From: Enchytraeus crypticus
Lineage: Eukaryota; Annelida; Clitellata; Enchytraeida; Enchytraeidae
Assembly (NCBI GenBank): GCA_905160935.1
Contig: CAJHZI010000597.1
Coordinates: 187,396-251,395 of the forward strand
Direction: 5' to 3'
Length of the DNA stretch: 64,000 nt
In this document: piece by piece, positions 33,175 to 44,600 of the stretch
How positions within the stretch are numbered: the first letter of the stretch is position 1
How the letters are laid out: each line of letters begins with the position of its first letter
Program-made: the position numbers and the translations under genes
The notes under the pieces: model-generated
Database searches by the model: none
What the model was told of the DNA's origin: nothing
What the model saw: only the letters and a program-made list of their open reading frames with translations

Positions 33175-33480
33175 GCCTATGTGTTCACAAAATATCTTGG
33201 AGTGATTGATTCTAAACGAACATGGCAACATCATATTAGCTATGTATCACTAAAATTATTTAAATCATTGCGTGTGTTAAGCAGATTAAAATATATGCTA
33301 CCTAAGAGTTATTTGTTAAGCCACTGTTGTAGTTTTGTGTATTCTCAAATTAACTACTGCCTATTAATATGGGCATGTGTATGAATAACATTTCTCCATA
33401 AATTAACTCTTTTACAAAAACAAGCTGTTCGTATAAACGATAAAGCGACCAATTTCAAATACCATACTGATCCTATATCG
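33175..33480 (+). mobile_element. LINE RT C-terminal fragment (Jockey/CR1 type)
   Basis: Reads KYLGVIDSKRTWQHHISYVS, KSLRVLSRLKYMLPKSYLL, SFVYSQINYCLLIWACV and, after a stop, LHKLTLLQKQAVRIND. This is the thumb and connection part of a non-LTR RT, truncated on both sides and ended by SINE-A. Confidence 0.85.
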
Positions 33481-33486
33481 ACATCG

Positions 33487-33620
33487 CCACAGGCTGGAGC
33501 CAGTGCCTATGGCGGTGAGATATTCGACCTCGGATCAGTATGTGTGTGTTCAAATCCTGAGCTCGCCCATCACTGACATCGCTTTCGAGTGAGGAAACTG
33601 ACGTTAATGATAGCTTTATA
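33487..33620 (+). mobile_element. SINE-A, tRNA-derived, near full length
   Basis: GGCTGGAGCCAGTGCCTATG, then GATATTCGACCTCGGATCAG, a near-perfect B box GTTCAAATCC, GAGCTCGCCCATCACTGACA and the tail GAGTGAGGAAACTGACGTTA. The arrangement is that of a tRNA-derived head plus a LINE-like tail. Confidence 0.85.
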
Positions 33621-33779
33621 TCTAAGAAGTTCAAACTGTTAAAAGTGTGTGATGTTTCTTTTTTGCTATGCACAATGTATAAGTACAATGTATATAGTAT
33701 GGTTATCACCTGAAACTTGTATTTGTTATCAATGAATAATTTGAATGCGGACAATAATGTCTCATACAATCTTAGAACT

Positions 33780-33960
33780 GCGTATGACTTTAACAGTAGG
33801 AACAATGCAAGGGAAAAGAGTTGGCTGCAGACCAAGACATACATGGGACGTTTTAATGAGTTGATAACGAAGTTACACATAGAGTTGAAAAGGAAGATTA
33901 AGGATAGAATTGGTTGAACGAGTTATATGCCATGGACCAGTCTTTAGGCAGTGCATTTGA
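33780..33960 (+). mobile_element. RTE-like LINE 3'-end fragment
   Basis: Plus frame reads REKSWLQTKTYMGRFNELIT and KLHIELKRKIKDRIG, then SYMPWTS. This matches the minus-strand ends at 42885 and 52840 (DMKRKAEDRN, EMKRKAEGRIG). Confidence 0.75.
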
Positions 33961-34359
33961 AGAATACAAGAAGAAGAATGACTCAAATTATAATTAATAG
34001 ATTTGATTGACAGTTTGTACTCTAGAAACAAAATATAAGCTTCTTACTTTCTCTGTTTTAGCGAATAAAGCCTTTAAGAAAGCGATAATTGAATTGAGAG
34101 AGAGAAATATGTTTATTAGATCGAAACAAAGCACATACTACACAAAATGAAGACAATTGAATTGGTGCTTAAAATGCAGCTATATGTACACAGCTGACTG
34201 TACATATAGTAAGCATACGTAACTCAACCGTTGAAGACAATTACAAAATAAATACTGTAAGACTAGAACTTACCCTACATACTGTAGGGTAACTTGGAAG
34301 CATAATATCTCTCTTAATGTACTCTCGCAGTTTCATGGCATGTAACATGTAACGCCTAA

Positions 34360-34800
34360 ACATATTTCCTTTCTTTGCCTTTCCTTTTCAAATCCGCAGG
34401 CGATTTGATACATTGCGTTATCAAATTATTTAACATTCCAAGTCTAGATCTTATCCTAGCCCTTTTCCCTTCCAATTTTCTTTCTACTACAATTTTTATC
34501 GACCCTCTCGTCTTAGAATTTTTCCTATCCAGATCATCTTTCTATTCCTTAACATTTCAGTTAAGAAATAGTTTATCAGTTATCTATCTTCACTAACTCT
34601 GTCCAGCAATTTGTAATTTATAAATTTGTGAGTGTATCTAATTTTCTCAATGTTTTTGTAGCTACATTTCGAGAGTTTTTGCTGTTGGAGTGCCTTCCTT
34701 CATTAACGTCCACGTTTCGCAGTCAATCTTGTACGACTGAATCAGGATAAACTAATGCAACAGTTTCTTGAAGAATTGTTCACACTCAACTTTTTATCCT
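34360..34800 (-). mobile_element. decayed RTE-like LINE fragment
   Basis: Minus orientation; plus-strand landmarks CCAAGTCTAGATCTTATCCT and ATTAACGTCCACGTTTCGCA are degenerate versions of the LINE end seen at 8.2-8.64 kb and 52.8-53.3 kb. Confidence 0.55.
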
Positions 34801-35754
34801 CATTATCTTTGTTGAATTTTGAACGTTTATTTTAGTTATTTCATAAATGTAAAGATTATTTTTTTTTTTTTTTAGTTTCCTGGGATCAGCAGCGCCATTA
34901 TTCCAACAATAATTCAATTGAGATAAATGACCGTCAGAAATGTTAAGACAGTCCAGGCTCTTCTGTTAAAACTGCTGAAGTTTCAAAATGACTGATCACC
35001 TAGACTTGTAAATTAGTTGCAGAATGTCAAATGCATTAAATTCAAGCAGAGAGAGGCATTACGATGACAAGTGGAGGATGGTTTAAGGTTTCGCCTATAA
35101 TTGAGCCACTGAGCTGCCATTGGTTGGCAGTGGTTGCTATGACAGTAGGACAATGCGAACGGGAATGTTTCTCTCTATTACGCGATTTATCGATATCTTA
35201 GGAACAACTGAATAATTACAATTTTTAGAATTATTTTCTCCTATAATTGAGCCACTGCAATGGTACAGTTATAGTGATGATGCCCGACTGCTTACTCTTG
35301 TTCCACACGCATTGCAGATTGCAGTCGTTTCATCTTGTCGGCGTGATTTGTGTGTCTAGCAGTCCTACCAAAGTCACTTGGGATTTCACAACACACCGTT
35401 CTATTCAAATTCATTCTGATTTTATCCACCATACTTTCAAATGCATTCTCTTTCTCTGTATATTTCTATTCTATTCCTTTATCTGATTTTCAACGATTCT
35501 TGAAGTAACAAATTATCAACTCTCATGAAAAATCAACTCTTAGCCTTTGTATTGTACTCTCCCAACTACAAAACTGAAGATTCTCAAGAATTAACTTATA
35601 ATTGTTTTTGTACCGAAATGGTAAATTTTCAATTCATGAAAAAAATGTTCTATTCAGCAAAACATTTTAATTCACAATCAACTAAATAAGCGGACATGAT
35701 TAACCTCAACTTTTCAGCATATAGATTAATTTATATACTTTCTCTCTCTCTCTC
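34801..35754. other. stretch with two CCTATAATTGAGCCACTG termini
   Basis: CCTATAATTGAGCCACTG occurs at about 35094 and 35241 in the same orientation. Its reverse complement CAGTGGCTCAATTATAGG looks like a hAT-type terminus, but no inverted partner was found. A poly-T run lies near 34859. No gene. Confidence 0.45.
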
Positions 35755-35900
35755 TCTTACTCCCCTTCCTACTGGCAGGTCCTTGGTATATAGCGCCCCT
35801 ACTCATCTCTATCTACCGTTTCCTTTTCATATCCATATACGAATGGGTCTTTAAATCAGCTATAATATTCCTTTTGATATACCATTATTCTTAGTGGAGT
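35755..35900 (-). mobile_element. RTE-like LINE 3'-end fragment
   Basis: Plus-strand CTACTGGCAGGTCCTTGGTA and ATACGAATGGGTCTTTAAAT match the family end at 8.2 kb. Confidence 0.75.
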
Positions 35901-36316
35901 CTGCTTATGAAGAGATGGGTCCCCTATGCCTTCCTCAAACTTCGATTAACATTTACTGGGCAGGGTCGTCATATTTTTCCACCCAAAATTTATATACATT
36001 TTACAATATTCTCGAGCAAACCCTGACTCTACATTGCTTCAGTTGTATCAACTTCATTGAATACGTATGATAAGGATGATATTTGATATAGTCTGCCACA
36101 TTTTACTCTACGGTAAGAATTATGTTTAATAAAAACTAAGCTTAACGTCTTTTTCATTTCCTGTTTGATAGCATGTCAGTGACGGTGGTAGCCCTGATAT
36201 CCTATAGGTCCACTATAACTATACGACAATATTTAATATATTACAGAACTTGAGCAGTGAATCTTGAGCAGAGTCGTCGATGTCAAGTCGCTAATTAAAC
36301 ATTTAAGCAATACTTG

Positions 36317-36317
<1 letters not shown>
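35901..36317. other. stretch with a SINE-A/LINE tail remnant
   Basis: Around 36130-36195 TTAACGTCTTTTTCATTTCC and GCATGTCAGTGACGG match in minus orientation the tail shared by SINE-A and the 24-kb LINE. Otherwise nothing recognised. Confidence 0.4.
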
Positions 36318-36380
<63 letters not shown>

Positions 36381-36627
36381 AGCAATACTTGAGCATATAT
36401 ATATATACATATATATATATATATGTATATTATATATATTATATATTATGTATATTATATATATTACAGAACACATGTATATATATATACATATATATGC
36501 ATATATATATACTTGTATATATATATATATATATCTGCATATATATAATACATATATATATATATGTATATATATATATTATATATATCATAGTATATTT
36601 TTATAGATAAAATATATACGTGTGTAG

Positions 36628-36662
<35 letters not shown>

Positions 36663-36665
36663 AAT

Positions 36666-36719
<54 letters not shown>

Positions 36720-36726
36720 ATATATA
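36318..36726. repeat. (CA)n followed by long (TA)n microsatellite
   Basis: About 40 bp of pure CA then about 365 bp dominated by TA with TATG and TATT interruptions. All frames here are repeat artefacts. Confidence 0.95.
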
Positions 36727-36736
36727 GAATATAATG

Positions 36737-36974
36737 TTCCCCTTGTTGTGTCCGGGTCGTTTGAAGAATTGACCAACCAGTGCCTGCACGTGTCGTAGAA
36801 GGCGATTAAAGCACTAAGATCAGAAAAACCAACGTCAGGAAGGGCATTCGGTTGGTGAGCACCTAGGCTCCAGTAATTGCCACAAAACTTAAACGAATGG
36901 ATAATATCCATTTCGTATTCCGACCCTGGTTAAATTGGGATTTAAGGGAAGATGATGATGATGATGATGATGAT
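36737..36974 (+). mobile_element. SINE-B, near full length
   Basis: Head CCCCTTGTTGTGTCCGGG, GACCAACCAGTGCCTGCACG, core ATTCGGTTGGTGAGCACC, end CCGACCCTGGTTAAATTGGG, GGATTTAAGGGAAGATGATG and a (GAT)n tail of about 25 bp. Confidence 0.9.
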
Positions 36975-38529
36975 ACAGAATATAATGTAGTCAAGTTTCA
37001 TCAGATAAAGTGCAAGCAATTATGGCAGTGTTTAATTACAAAATGCAAATGCACGCATGTTTCACGCATTGTCGGGTTTTCAGCTCGTAACTATTTACTC
37101 AAGGATTAACAGTTGATTCCGTCCAAAATCATTCGGACTAAACATACATGAATCCTTCATATTAAAAAATGTACCTTCATCCCGTTAATCTGTATCGTCC
37201 TCAGCTTTATCTTAAGTCGTCTCTTACAACATACTCAGTACAAACTATTCAGCTCACACGTTTATATGATCTACTCCGCAACGGCTCATACACAAGATGG
37301 CAATATTAGTTTATATAGAACGCATCAAAAAAGAATACAGGAAAGAAAATATCCTACCTTCAAGATTGTGCTGCCCCCGAGTATTGTTCGTCTCTATTAT
37401 TGAATATAGGCGAAGAAGCTTTCAGTCTACCCGGCCATCAACTCTTCAACTAGTCAACAGTTAGCTTGTCAAACTGAAAACAATATACTAATTTGTCCAT
37501 CCAACTAATCTCTTTCCGTCGACAGTTAGCATTGAGTGATCCAATTAGATCATAAAACTGCGATCAACTGAAGAGCTGAGCCGATAACGGTAAAGGCTTA
37601 ACGAACAGGTTCAATTTACACTTTTTCTTTCTTTTTTATAAAGTTTATTTAAATATTTGCATAAGGGTTCGTATTCACTCTAGGTACTTGTAAATAATGA
37701 ATAATGTTGATTCTAAATATAATATTCTCATAATATGAATGTCGTAATGTTTGAAAACATTCAGACATTCAACATGGCTTAATAATCTGCTTCATGACTC
37801 TTCAATTTCTATCTAATACAATATTATAGTGTATGTATACATGTACACTATAAAGGCCTACTATTGTAGCCATTTAAAATTATCGAACGCTCGTTCCTAC
37901 TTCAGCAACGGAACCTTGTATGCTGGAGCTAAATGTCTTTCTTACAGGAAACTCTATGTAATAATCTGAGAATCGAAAATAACTGAGTTTGTATACTAAA
38001 GCGAAAGCGACTTTCTCCACTATCACCCTCTTGGACAGTTCTCGACTATCAACTGATCAAGTGTGAATGGTTGCACCTGGTTCACACTGTTAGATACATT
38101 ATAGCCGCGCATTCCGAGCTTCCAACCAGACTTACTGGTTTGCCTTCTAGGCCTTGTTTGTCACACACTGACACACCGAATCAGATATCATAGGCCTGCT
38201 TAAGTCCAAATAGTAAATAATATATAATTATTTATCTAATCGACACTACTGTTTTCTAAAGTAATTAACTCGAGCAACTATAGTTACTTTTAAAGTAATT
38301 AGTAAAGCAAATTGCTAGTTACTTTTGTTTTACTCTTCTATTTGCTAGTGCAGTGTCGGGTAGTTAAATAATTATACAAATTCAATAATTTAAACAAGCC
38401 ACATTTTTACACTTATTAAGCAGCTTGATCTGGGAATAGCGCGTTAACTCTCGAAACAGGAAGATAAAAGCAATGAATCGTTGAATAACACAGTAGAGAA
38501 ATCTGATGCTGTGACCGGGTTGATGATGC
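36975..38529. other. AT-rich stretch without recognised features
   Basis: No gene called. Words AGTTACTTTTAAAGTAATTA near 38280-38330 resemble the outer composite at 15.5-17.3 kb. Confidence 0.45.
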
Positions 38530-38802
38530 TCCCCGTGTTGTGTCCGGGTTGTTTGAAGAATTGACCAACTGCTGACTGCACGTGTCGTAGAAGGCGACTA
38601 AAGTACTCAGATCCACACCAACGTCAGAAAGGGCAATCGGTTAGAGAGAGCATAGGCTCCAGAAATTGCTACAAAAATTTAAACGAATGAAGATATCTCA
38701 AATAGGGGATTGACTGATGGATGATATGATGTGGGACAGAGGGGATTTGAGACAGTCTAATCGTATCCCGACCCTAGTTAATCTGGGATCTAAGGGAAGA
38801 GA
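38530..38802 (+). mobile_element. SINE-B, longest copy, with LINE-derived 3' half
   Basis: Head CCCCGTGTTGTGTCCGGG through CGTAGAAGGCGACTAAAG, then ATAGGGGATTGACTGATGG, ATGATATGATGTGGGACAGA, TCGTATCCCGACCCTAGTTA. The last 100 bp follow the end of the LINE frame at 39 kb (peptide NRGLTDDMVWDREDW then RIPTLVKLGFKG) and its 3' UTR. Confidence 0.92.
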
Positions 38803-38984
38803 TATATGCCTTTATTCTTGAGGGGATCCTGCTTACGACTAGGTGAGCGCCCTATGCATCAGCTAACGTTTACTAACAGTTCAGGGGCGTCATTCTCTGA
38901 AACACTATCCTGCTTAACAAATTCATGTCAATCTATTCATCACAAATGTTACGCTGTCATTCTTCAGTGTAGCCCATACTTGAG

Positions 38985-40547
38985 CATCATCATCATCATC
39001 TTCCCTTAAATCCCAGTTTAACCAGGGTCGGGATACGAATAGACTTTCTCCAGTCCTCCCTATCCCACACCATATCATCAGTCAATCCCCTATTTTTCAT
39101 GTCCTTCTTAATTGCCGAATCCCAAGTCAATTGTAGTCTACCTCTCCCAAGCTTAACATCCAGTTCTTCCCTCCAAACTCTCTTTACTACATCCTCATCT
39201 GCCTTTCTCACAATATGCCCATACCATCTCAATCTCGACTGAGCCAACCTATCCCCGATCCCCTCAACATTCAAATTCATCATCACATATTTATTTTCCA
39301 TTCTGTCCTTCCTAGTTCTTCCATACATTACACGCAACATTCGCATTTCTGCTACATGCAAACTCTGCAAATGTTCCCTTTTTAGTGCCAAACATTCCGA
39401 ACCATACAGCATTACTGGCTTTACCACAGAACTATAAAATTTGCCTTCAGTCTTAGTGGGATTCTCCTATCACACAATACTCCACTAGCAGCCCTCCACT
39501 TTGCCCATCCAGCCTGAATCCTGCTACTAACCTCCTTTTCCAACTCCCCATTATCCTCTATTACAGATCCCAAATACTTAAAATCTGTTACCTTCTTTAG
39601 TTCCACACCCTGATTTATTACTCTATCTCCGTTTATCATCTCCCCCTTCCATCTACTCTCTAAATGCTCTGTTTTTCCTTATTCACCCTCAGTCCTTTAC
39701 TTTCCAGTGCTTCTCTCACGTTTTCCAACATCTCGTTTACTTTCTCCTACTCATCTGCAAATAGCATGCACCATGGGGCCTCCTTAATAACTCCCTTAAG
39801 CAACTCATCCATAATCAATATAAACAAATATGGACATATTTGATGTACCCCGATCTTCACATCAAAAATCTCAGATTGTCCACTCTCCACTCTCACACTA
39901 GTCTTCACCCTGCTGTACATATCTTTGATTAACTCGACATACCTCCTGTTCTCTTTCCTCTTCCTCAAAACTTCCCACACCAGTTCTCTCGGAACCCTAT
40001 CATAGGCCTTTTCGAGATCCACAAATACCATCTGTATCTTCTTCCTCTGACTCCTTTTCTTCTCCATCAATTGCCTCAACATAAATATCGGCTCTGTTGT
40101 CGACCATCCAGGCCTAAACCCAAACTGGTTGCCCTTAATGTTTGTTGAACCTCTCAACCTACTCTCCACTACTCTCTCCCATAGCTTCATTGTATGGCTC
40201 AACAGCTTAATACCTCTATAATTTTTACATTCCTGGATGTCCCCTTTACCCTTAAATACCGGCACTAAACAACTCAACCTCCACTCGTCTGGCATCCTGT
40301 CCCCCATAACATCTTGTCAAACAAGCACCTCAACCACTCCATCGCTCCCAAACCTACAATCTTCCACACTTCCACCGCAATTCCATCCAACCCCACAGCT
40401 TTACTCTTATGCATTTTCTTTAATGCCCTCTCAACCTTTTCAACTGTAACATTCTGTACTTCCAAATCCTCGAATCCTTCGATACCTACATCATCTTCAA
40501 GGCCTTCACTAACCCCCTCATTTAACAAATACGTAGCCCATACTTGA
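38985..40547 (-). mobile_element. RTE-like LINE, 5' truncated
   Basis: Minus-strand reverse transcriptase pieces in order: KKMHKSKAVGLDGIAVEVWK (40274-40528), WRLSCLVPVFKGKGDIQECK, NYRGIKLLSHTMKLWERVV, GNQFGFRPGWSTTEPIF, IQMVFVDLEKAYDRVPRELV (motif A), MDELLKG and APWCMLFADE (motif C, FADD changed to FADE, followed by a stop), then KYLGSVIEDNGELEKEVSSR and MLYGSECLALKREHLQSLHV to GLTDDMVWDREDW near 39020. Frames are broken in a few places. The 3' end is a (GATGAT) tail after TTAAACTGGGATTTAAGGGA. It supplied, or shares, the 3' half of SINE-B. Confidence 0.92.
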
Positions 40548-41327
40548 GCCTGAAAAATAAAACATATTCTAAGATGATTTCATAATTATCTTCTTCATTT
40601 ACTACTTAGTCGCGTCTTACTCTTAGGGCACGCGCACTGTGCCGTATACAAATGTTTAAACTTTAACCTTTTATTAAGCTTATCTGAAGTGCACAAAAAT
40701 TGCAAAGGGTCATTCTTAATTGCAAGTTTGTTATTCGCCAGATGTCCATAGAAAATTCTATTGAATGATCGATGAAGTCATCGTTGCGCTATTTCAGGCT
40801 GAATATGTAGTCAACTAAGTTACTACCAAATCTCTGAAACCAAGACCAAGACCAGGTCCTTCTAGACGAAGACCACGATCCTGACCCTTCAGGACAAGGA
40901 CCATGCCCTAGAAAGACAATGTGCTTCAAGCGGTGATGAAATGAGAGATTGTAGGCCTAAACTACGTTGCATTCTATGCGTGTTGGTTATTAGTCTGCAC
41001 GTAGAATAATTATTAAAACAAAATAGTCTATTTGATAGGCTCTGTTAACATAGCCTATCATGTTACTATAGCCTTCTGGATAGGCTAAAATATGACAATT
41101 TGAAAGCTGTTAATGCCGCATACTAGGATGCTAACGGTTGCTAGCTAAATTTAGGCTAATAGGCCTACATTCTATTTTAGTATCGACGTTAGACATTACA
41201 TGTGTATTCAACTGATTTTCATATTGCTGCTTTTGTGAATATTTCCAAAATATTCACTATTAATCTGTACACTGTACTTTGTAGTGCTTCAACTCGCGAC
41301 ATTTACGGTAAGTGTGTAGTCCTATAT

Positions 41328-41395
<68 letters not shown>

Positions 41396-41515
41396 TGTCA
41401 CTGATGTGTTTCATTATCATGAAATTTCATAAAAAATTCTGCTGATTTATTGATGCAGGATCTTGAATAGGGCTCTGTCGTATGATACATTTTAAAATAA
41501 CGAATAATCGATAAC
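40548..41515. other. stretch with AAGACC repeats and a TG tract
   Basis: At 40838-40920 ACCAAGACCAAGACCAGGTC-type words repeat loosely. No gene called. Confidence 0.45.
41330..41393. repeat. (TG)n microsatellite
   Basis: About 60 bp of TG with one TATG interruption. Confidence 0.95.
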
Positions 41516-41523
41516 CAATTCTC

Positions 41524-41802
41524 CAGGAGCGGATCCAGGAATTTTCGAAGGGGGGGGGGCCAAATTTGTTTAAATACTGTAGAGGTGGCCCCAAATGTGG
41601 CCCCTAGTGGGGCCCATATTTGAAAAATTGAGCTAATGGAACTAAGTTCCCTCTCGTCCCCCTCCCCTAACCACTGCCCTTACAAACATATATTTACATA
41701 TCGAAAAAGTCCATAGAAACAAATGAAAATATAGTTTTAAATTTATTGTCGGCAGGCCTAAGGGGGCCTGGGCCCCCTGGCCCCTCTCTGGATGTGCCAC
41801 TG
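41524..41802. mobile_element. short hAT-like element with perfect 8-bp target duplication
   Basis: Begins CAGGAGCGGATCCAGG and ends TCTGGATGTGCCACTG. CAATTCTC flanks both sides (41516-41523, 41803-41810). The interior shares G-runs and GGGGCCTGGGCCCCCTGG-like words with the element at 28148. Length 279 bp, no coding content. Confidence 0.92.
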
Positions 41803-41810
41803 CAATTCTC

Positions 41811-42884
41811 CATGCGCAACTTGTTGAAAATAGTCAAAATTATACGCAGTGATCGTGAAAATATCTGAGACCAATTGCTTGAGACTAAGACCGAGATGGA
41901 ACCTTCGAGACTTACACCACGAAAAGACCTGCAAAACCCGGTCTCAAGTAGTCTCGAGAGCAAGACCAGATCTCGAGGACTACAAGTCTGTTTGAGGCTA
42001 ATGATATTTTTCCTCTGTGATGTGCCTGAGAACCGGACCTTTAGAGAACAAAACAAGTTGACAACTGTTGAAGTGCCGTAACTCGTGTGATCGACTACAT
42101 GTAAGTAGGAATTGAAAAAGACAACGAGAAGCCTCTTCAGAAGTTATCTATTGTAGGCTTATATTCTGTATCTGAAACTAAAAGTTATATTAAGAGCCTA
42201 ACTTTGAGAAGTGATCAACGAGTTTGTTAATAGATACGGTTGAGCATACAAGCAGATTTTGAGTTGGAATCTATACATTGGGCCTTCCACTCCTCAGATG
42301 GCAAAATAGAGAAAATATTTTGAATATGTTGACATGCATTACTCGATCTAATTAACTTGATTTAATTAACTAGACCTAATTTACCTGGCCTAGTTTAATG
42401 AGCTTGATCTACATGTAATTACCTACACAAGAAGTACAATGATAATTACAGTTACTATCACAACACATTTTAGTTTATGCGAGACAAATGCCAGACAGCT
42501 GTTGAAGAGCATTGTAACGACGGGGTTCAAGTCCTAAGTGGTATGTTACAGCGTTTTCTGCTGGACCTGGTGAACGTACTTATGCTTCCAATTATTCAAT
42601 TACTAGAGTCACAAAGACTTCTTTTCAAACAGTGCAAAACATTGAAAATGTATCATATTCGCACTAAATACAAGCTACCATAAAAGGCTAGTGAAAATAA
42701 TTATTAAGAAATAATAGACTAAAGTAAAAAATAATATTTGTACCTAAAGAATTAAATCAGATATCATCATGTGCTGTAAACAGTATTAATCACATATTAC
42801 GGTTTTTATCAATGTGTACAGTTTATTATACAGTGCCAATGAGAATTAAATCGTAAATTTATAATGTCATACTAACTTTCTAAG
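41811..42884. other. stretch with GAGACC-rich words
   Basis: At 41860-41990 TGAGACCAATTGCTTGAGAC, AGTCTCGAGAGC and ATCTCGAGGACTACAAGTC resemble DNA-transposon end repeats, but no bounded element could be drawn. The rest is AT-rich and unassigned. Confidence 0.4.
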
Positions 42885-43057
42885 TTATTGCCTATTGGCA
42901 GGTCCATTGCATATGACTGCTCGACATATTTCTATCCTCTGCTTTTCTCTTCATATCAGCATACGAATTAGTTATCAAATAGTGAAGCATCCCAAGCCTC
43001 GGTCTTCCTCTAGCCTTTTTCCCCTCCATTCTTATTTCATTTTCCTTTTGTAGTAAA
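42885..43057 (-). mobile_element. RTE-like LINE 3'-end fragment
   Basis: Minus frame reads EGKKARGRPRLGMLHYLITN then SYADMKRKAEDRN, the usual C-terminus of this LINE family, ending at the common CTGCCAATAGGCAAT tail. It is joined on its upstream side to SINE-A. Confidence 0.85.
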
Positions 43058-43178
43058 TAAGCTAGTTTTAACGTCAGTTTTCTCACTCGAAAGTGATGTC
43101 AATGACGGGCGAGCCCAGAATTTGAACCACGCACATACACGATCTTCGGTCTAACCGACATCTCCACCGGCTCCATCC
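43058..43178 (-). mobile_element. SINE-A, tRNA-derived, full length
   Basis: Minus copy: tail TTAACGTCAGTTTTCTCACT, CGAAAGTGATGTCAATGACG, GGCGAGCCCAGAATTTGAAC (B box GTTCAAATTC on the minus strand), CACGCACATACACGATCTTC, GGTCTAACCGACATCTCCAC. GGTTAGACCGAAGAT on the minus strand fits the tRNA D-arm/anticodon region. Confidence 0.85.
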
Positions 43179-43970
43179 AATGGCGATTAATCATCCCTTC
43201 TCAGAACATAATCTATTCCACTCTTCTTTTATTCCATATCATATTTATTATTGGTCTACTTGTACTAACTCTATTAGCACTTCTTTGCTGACAATTTGGT
43301 CAGTTCATCTGATATTTTCCATTCTGCTGTTTAGCAACGTTTTGCTAGCCTTCAGATTTCGAATATCCTCCTTTTTTCTTGACATATTAATTTAATATAT
43401 TCCTTACATATTAGGAATATGATATGCCATATGATGTAATATATTTTATCATATGCAGATATGTCAATAGGCTAATTCGAATAAAATAATTGAGGTCTAC
43501 ATATATTAGCATATTACCAATATACATGTGGAGGACTTTTCACTTGGCGACTTAGTTCCCATTAAATGCAGGCTGCAGCACACTGGCTACACTGTGATGC
43601 TGTAACACTGTGGTGTAGCTGAGAGCCCGCACTGTGCACTGTGTTGTCAGCAGTATAATAGAAGTAGTAATGATGTAATCTATCATGAATGTGGGAGCCC
43701 ATATTTGCATATTGTAGTTTATGGTTTGCTAAATAATTATCTACAAAAGTAGAGTTATATGTTATCGTCGATTATCGAATAGGCTAATTGGAAAGCGTAC
43801 AATTCAGTTTAATTTCGTAGAGCTAACTACTTAGCATGGGTCAATTCTTCAATTAGGAATTTCTTAGATCTAGGTTCATACAGTGTTATTACATGACGTA
43901 TGATGACGTCACTGTGTCACTGAGAGAGCATGGACACATCCATACTGAACAGAGAGGATACTGGTAGGGG
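43179..43970. other. unassigned stretch
   Basis: AT-rich with a CACTGTG-rich patch near 43575-43660. No gene seen. Confidence 0.45.
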
Positions 43971-44120
43971 TGAGTGGGTGACGAGTGGGTGACGAGTGAA
44001 TGGCGAGTGGGTGGCGAGTGGGTGACGAGTTGGTGACGAGTGGGTGACGAGTGGGTGATGAGTGGGTGACGAGTGGGTGATGAGTGGGTGATTAGTATTG
44101 AGTGGGTGACGAGTGGGGAG
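43971..44120. repeat. 11-bp tandem repeat
   Basis: About 13 copies of GAGTGGGTGAC with GAGTGAATGGC and GAGTGGGTGAT variants. The frame it opens on the minus strand is an artefact. Confidence 0.92.
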
Positions 44121-44600
44121 AGCATATAGAGGTGGATTAGATACATAGCGCTTCGATATTAAGCTAAATTCAGAAATAGGCTTAATAGCAGTAGAAGTAA
44201 TAAGTTGACAAGAAGTGACTTCTTATATTTGTAAGGATCTGCCGTCCTAAAATTAGCCTAGAAGTGTCCATATAGCTCCTCTCATATAAAGAATCGTTAG
44301 GATTACTAAACTCGAGAATTCTTTTCATTAATTATATTATTTAAAGATTTAATTAAAAGTTCAGTCTTACATCTTGAAAAACATAAACGTAAATCAATGA
44401 GCACGCAAACCAAAATATAAAGCTATTAAATTATACTGCTACTAATAATACTGATTGAAATAATAAAAAATTGGATAGAATCGAAAGGTTATCTTAATAT
44501 CATAATCTGCAATTATCTTATATTTTCAATACCCCATTACTCTATAAACTTCAGTTTTGAAAACTTGACTGATCTGGTGGCCACAGACGCATACTATCTG
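44121..44600. other. AT-rich stretch, nothing assigned
   Basis: No gene or repeat recognised up to the foldback element. Confidence 0.5.

Noticed and set aside
41860-41990. DNA transposon end with GAGACC words
   Set aside because: Repeats are loose and neither boundary nor duplication could be set.
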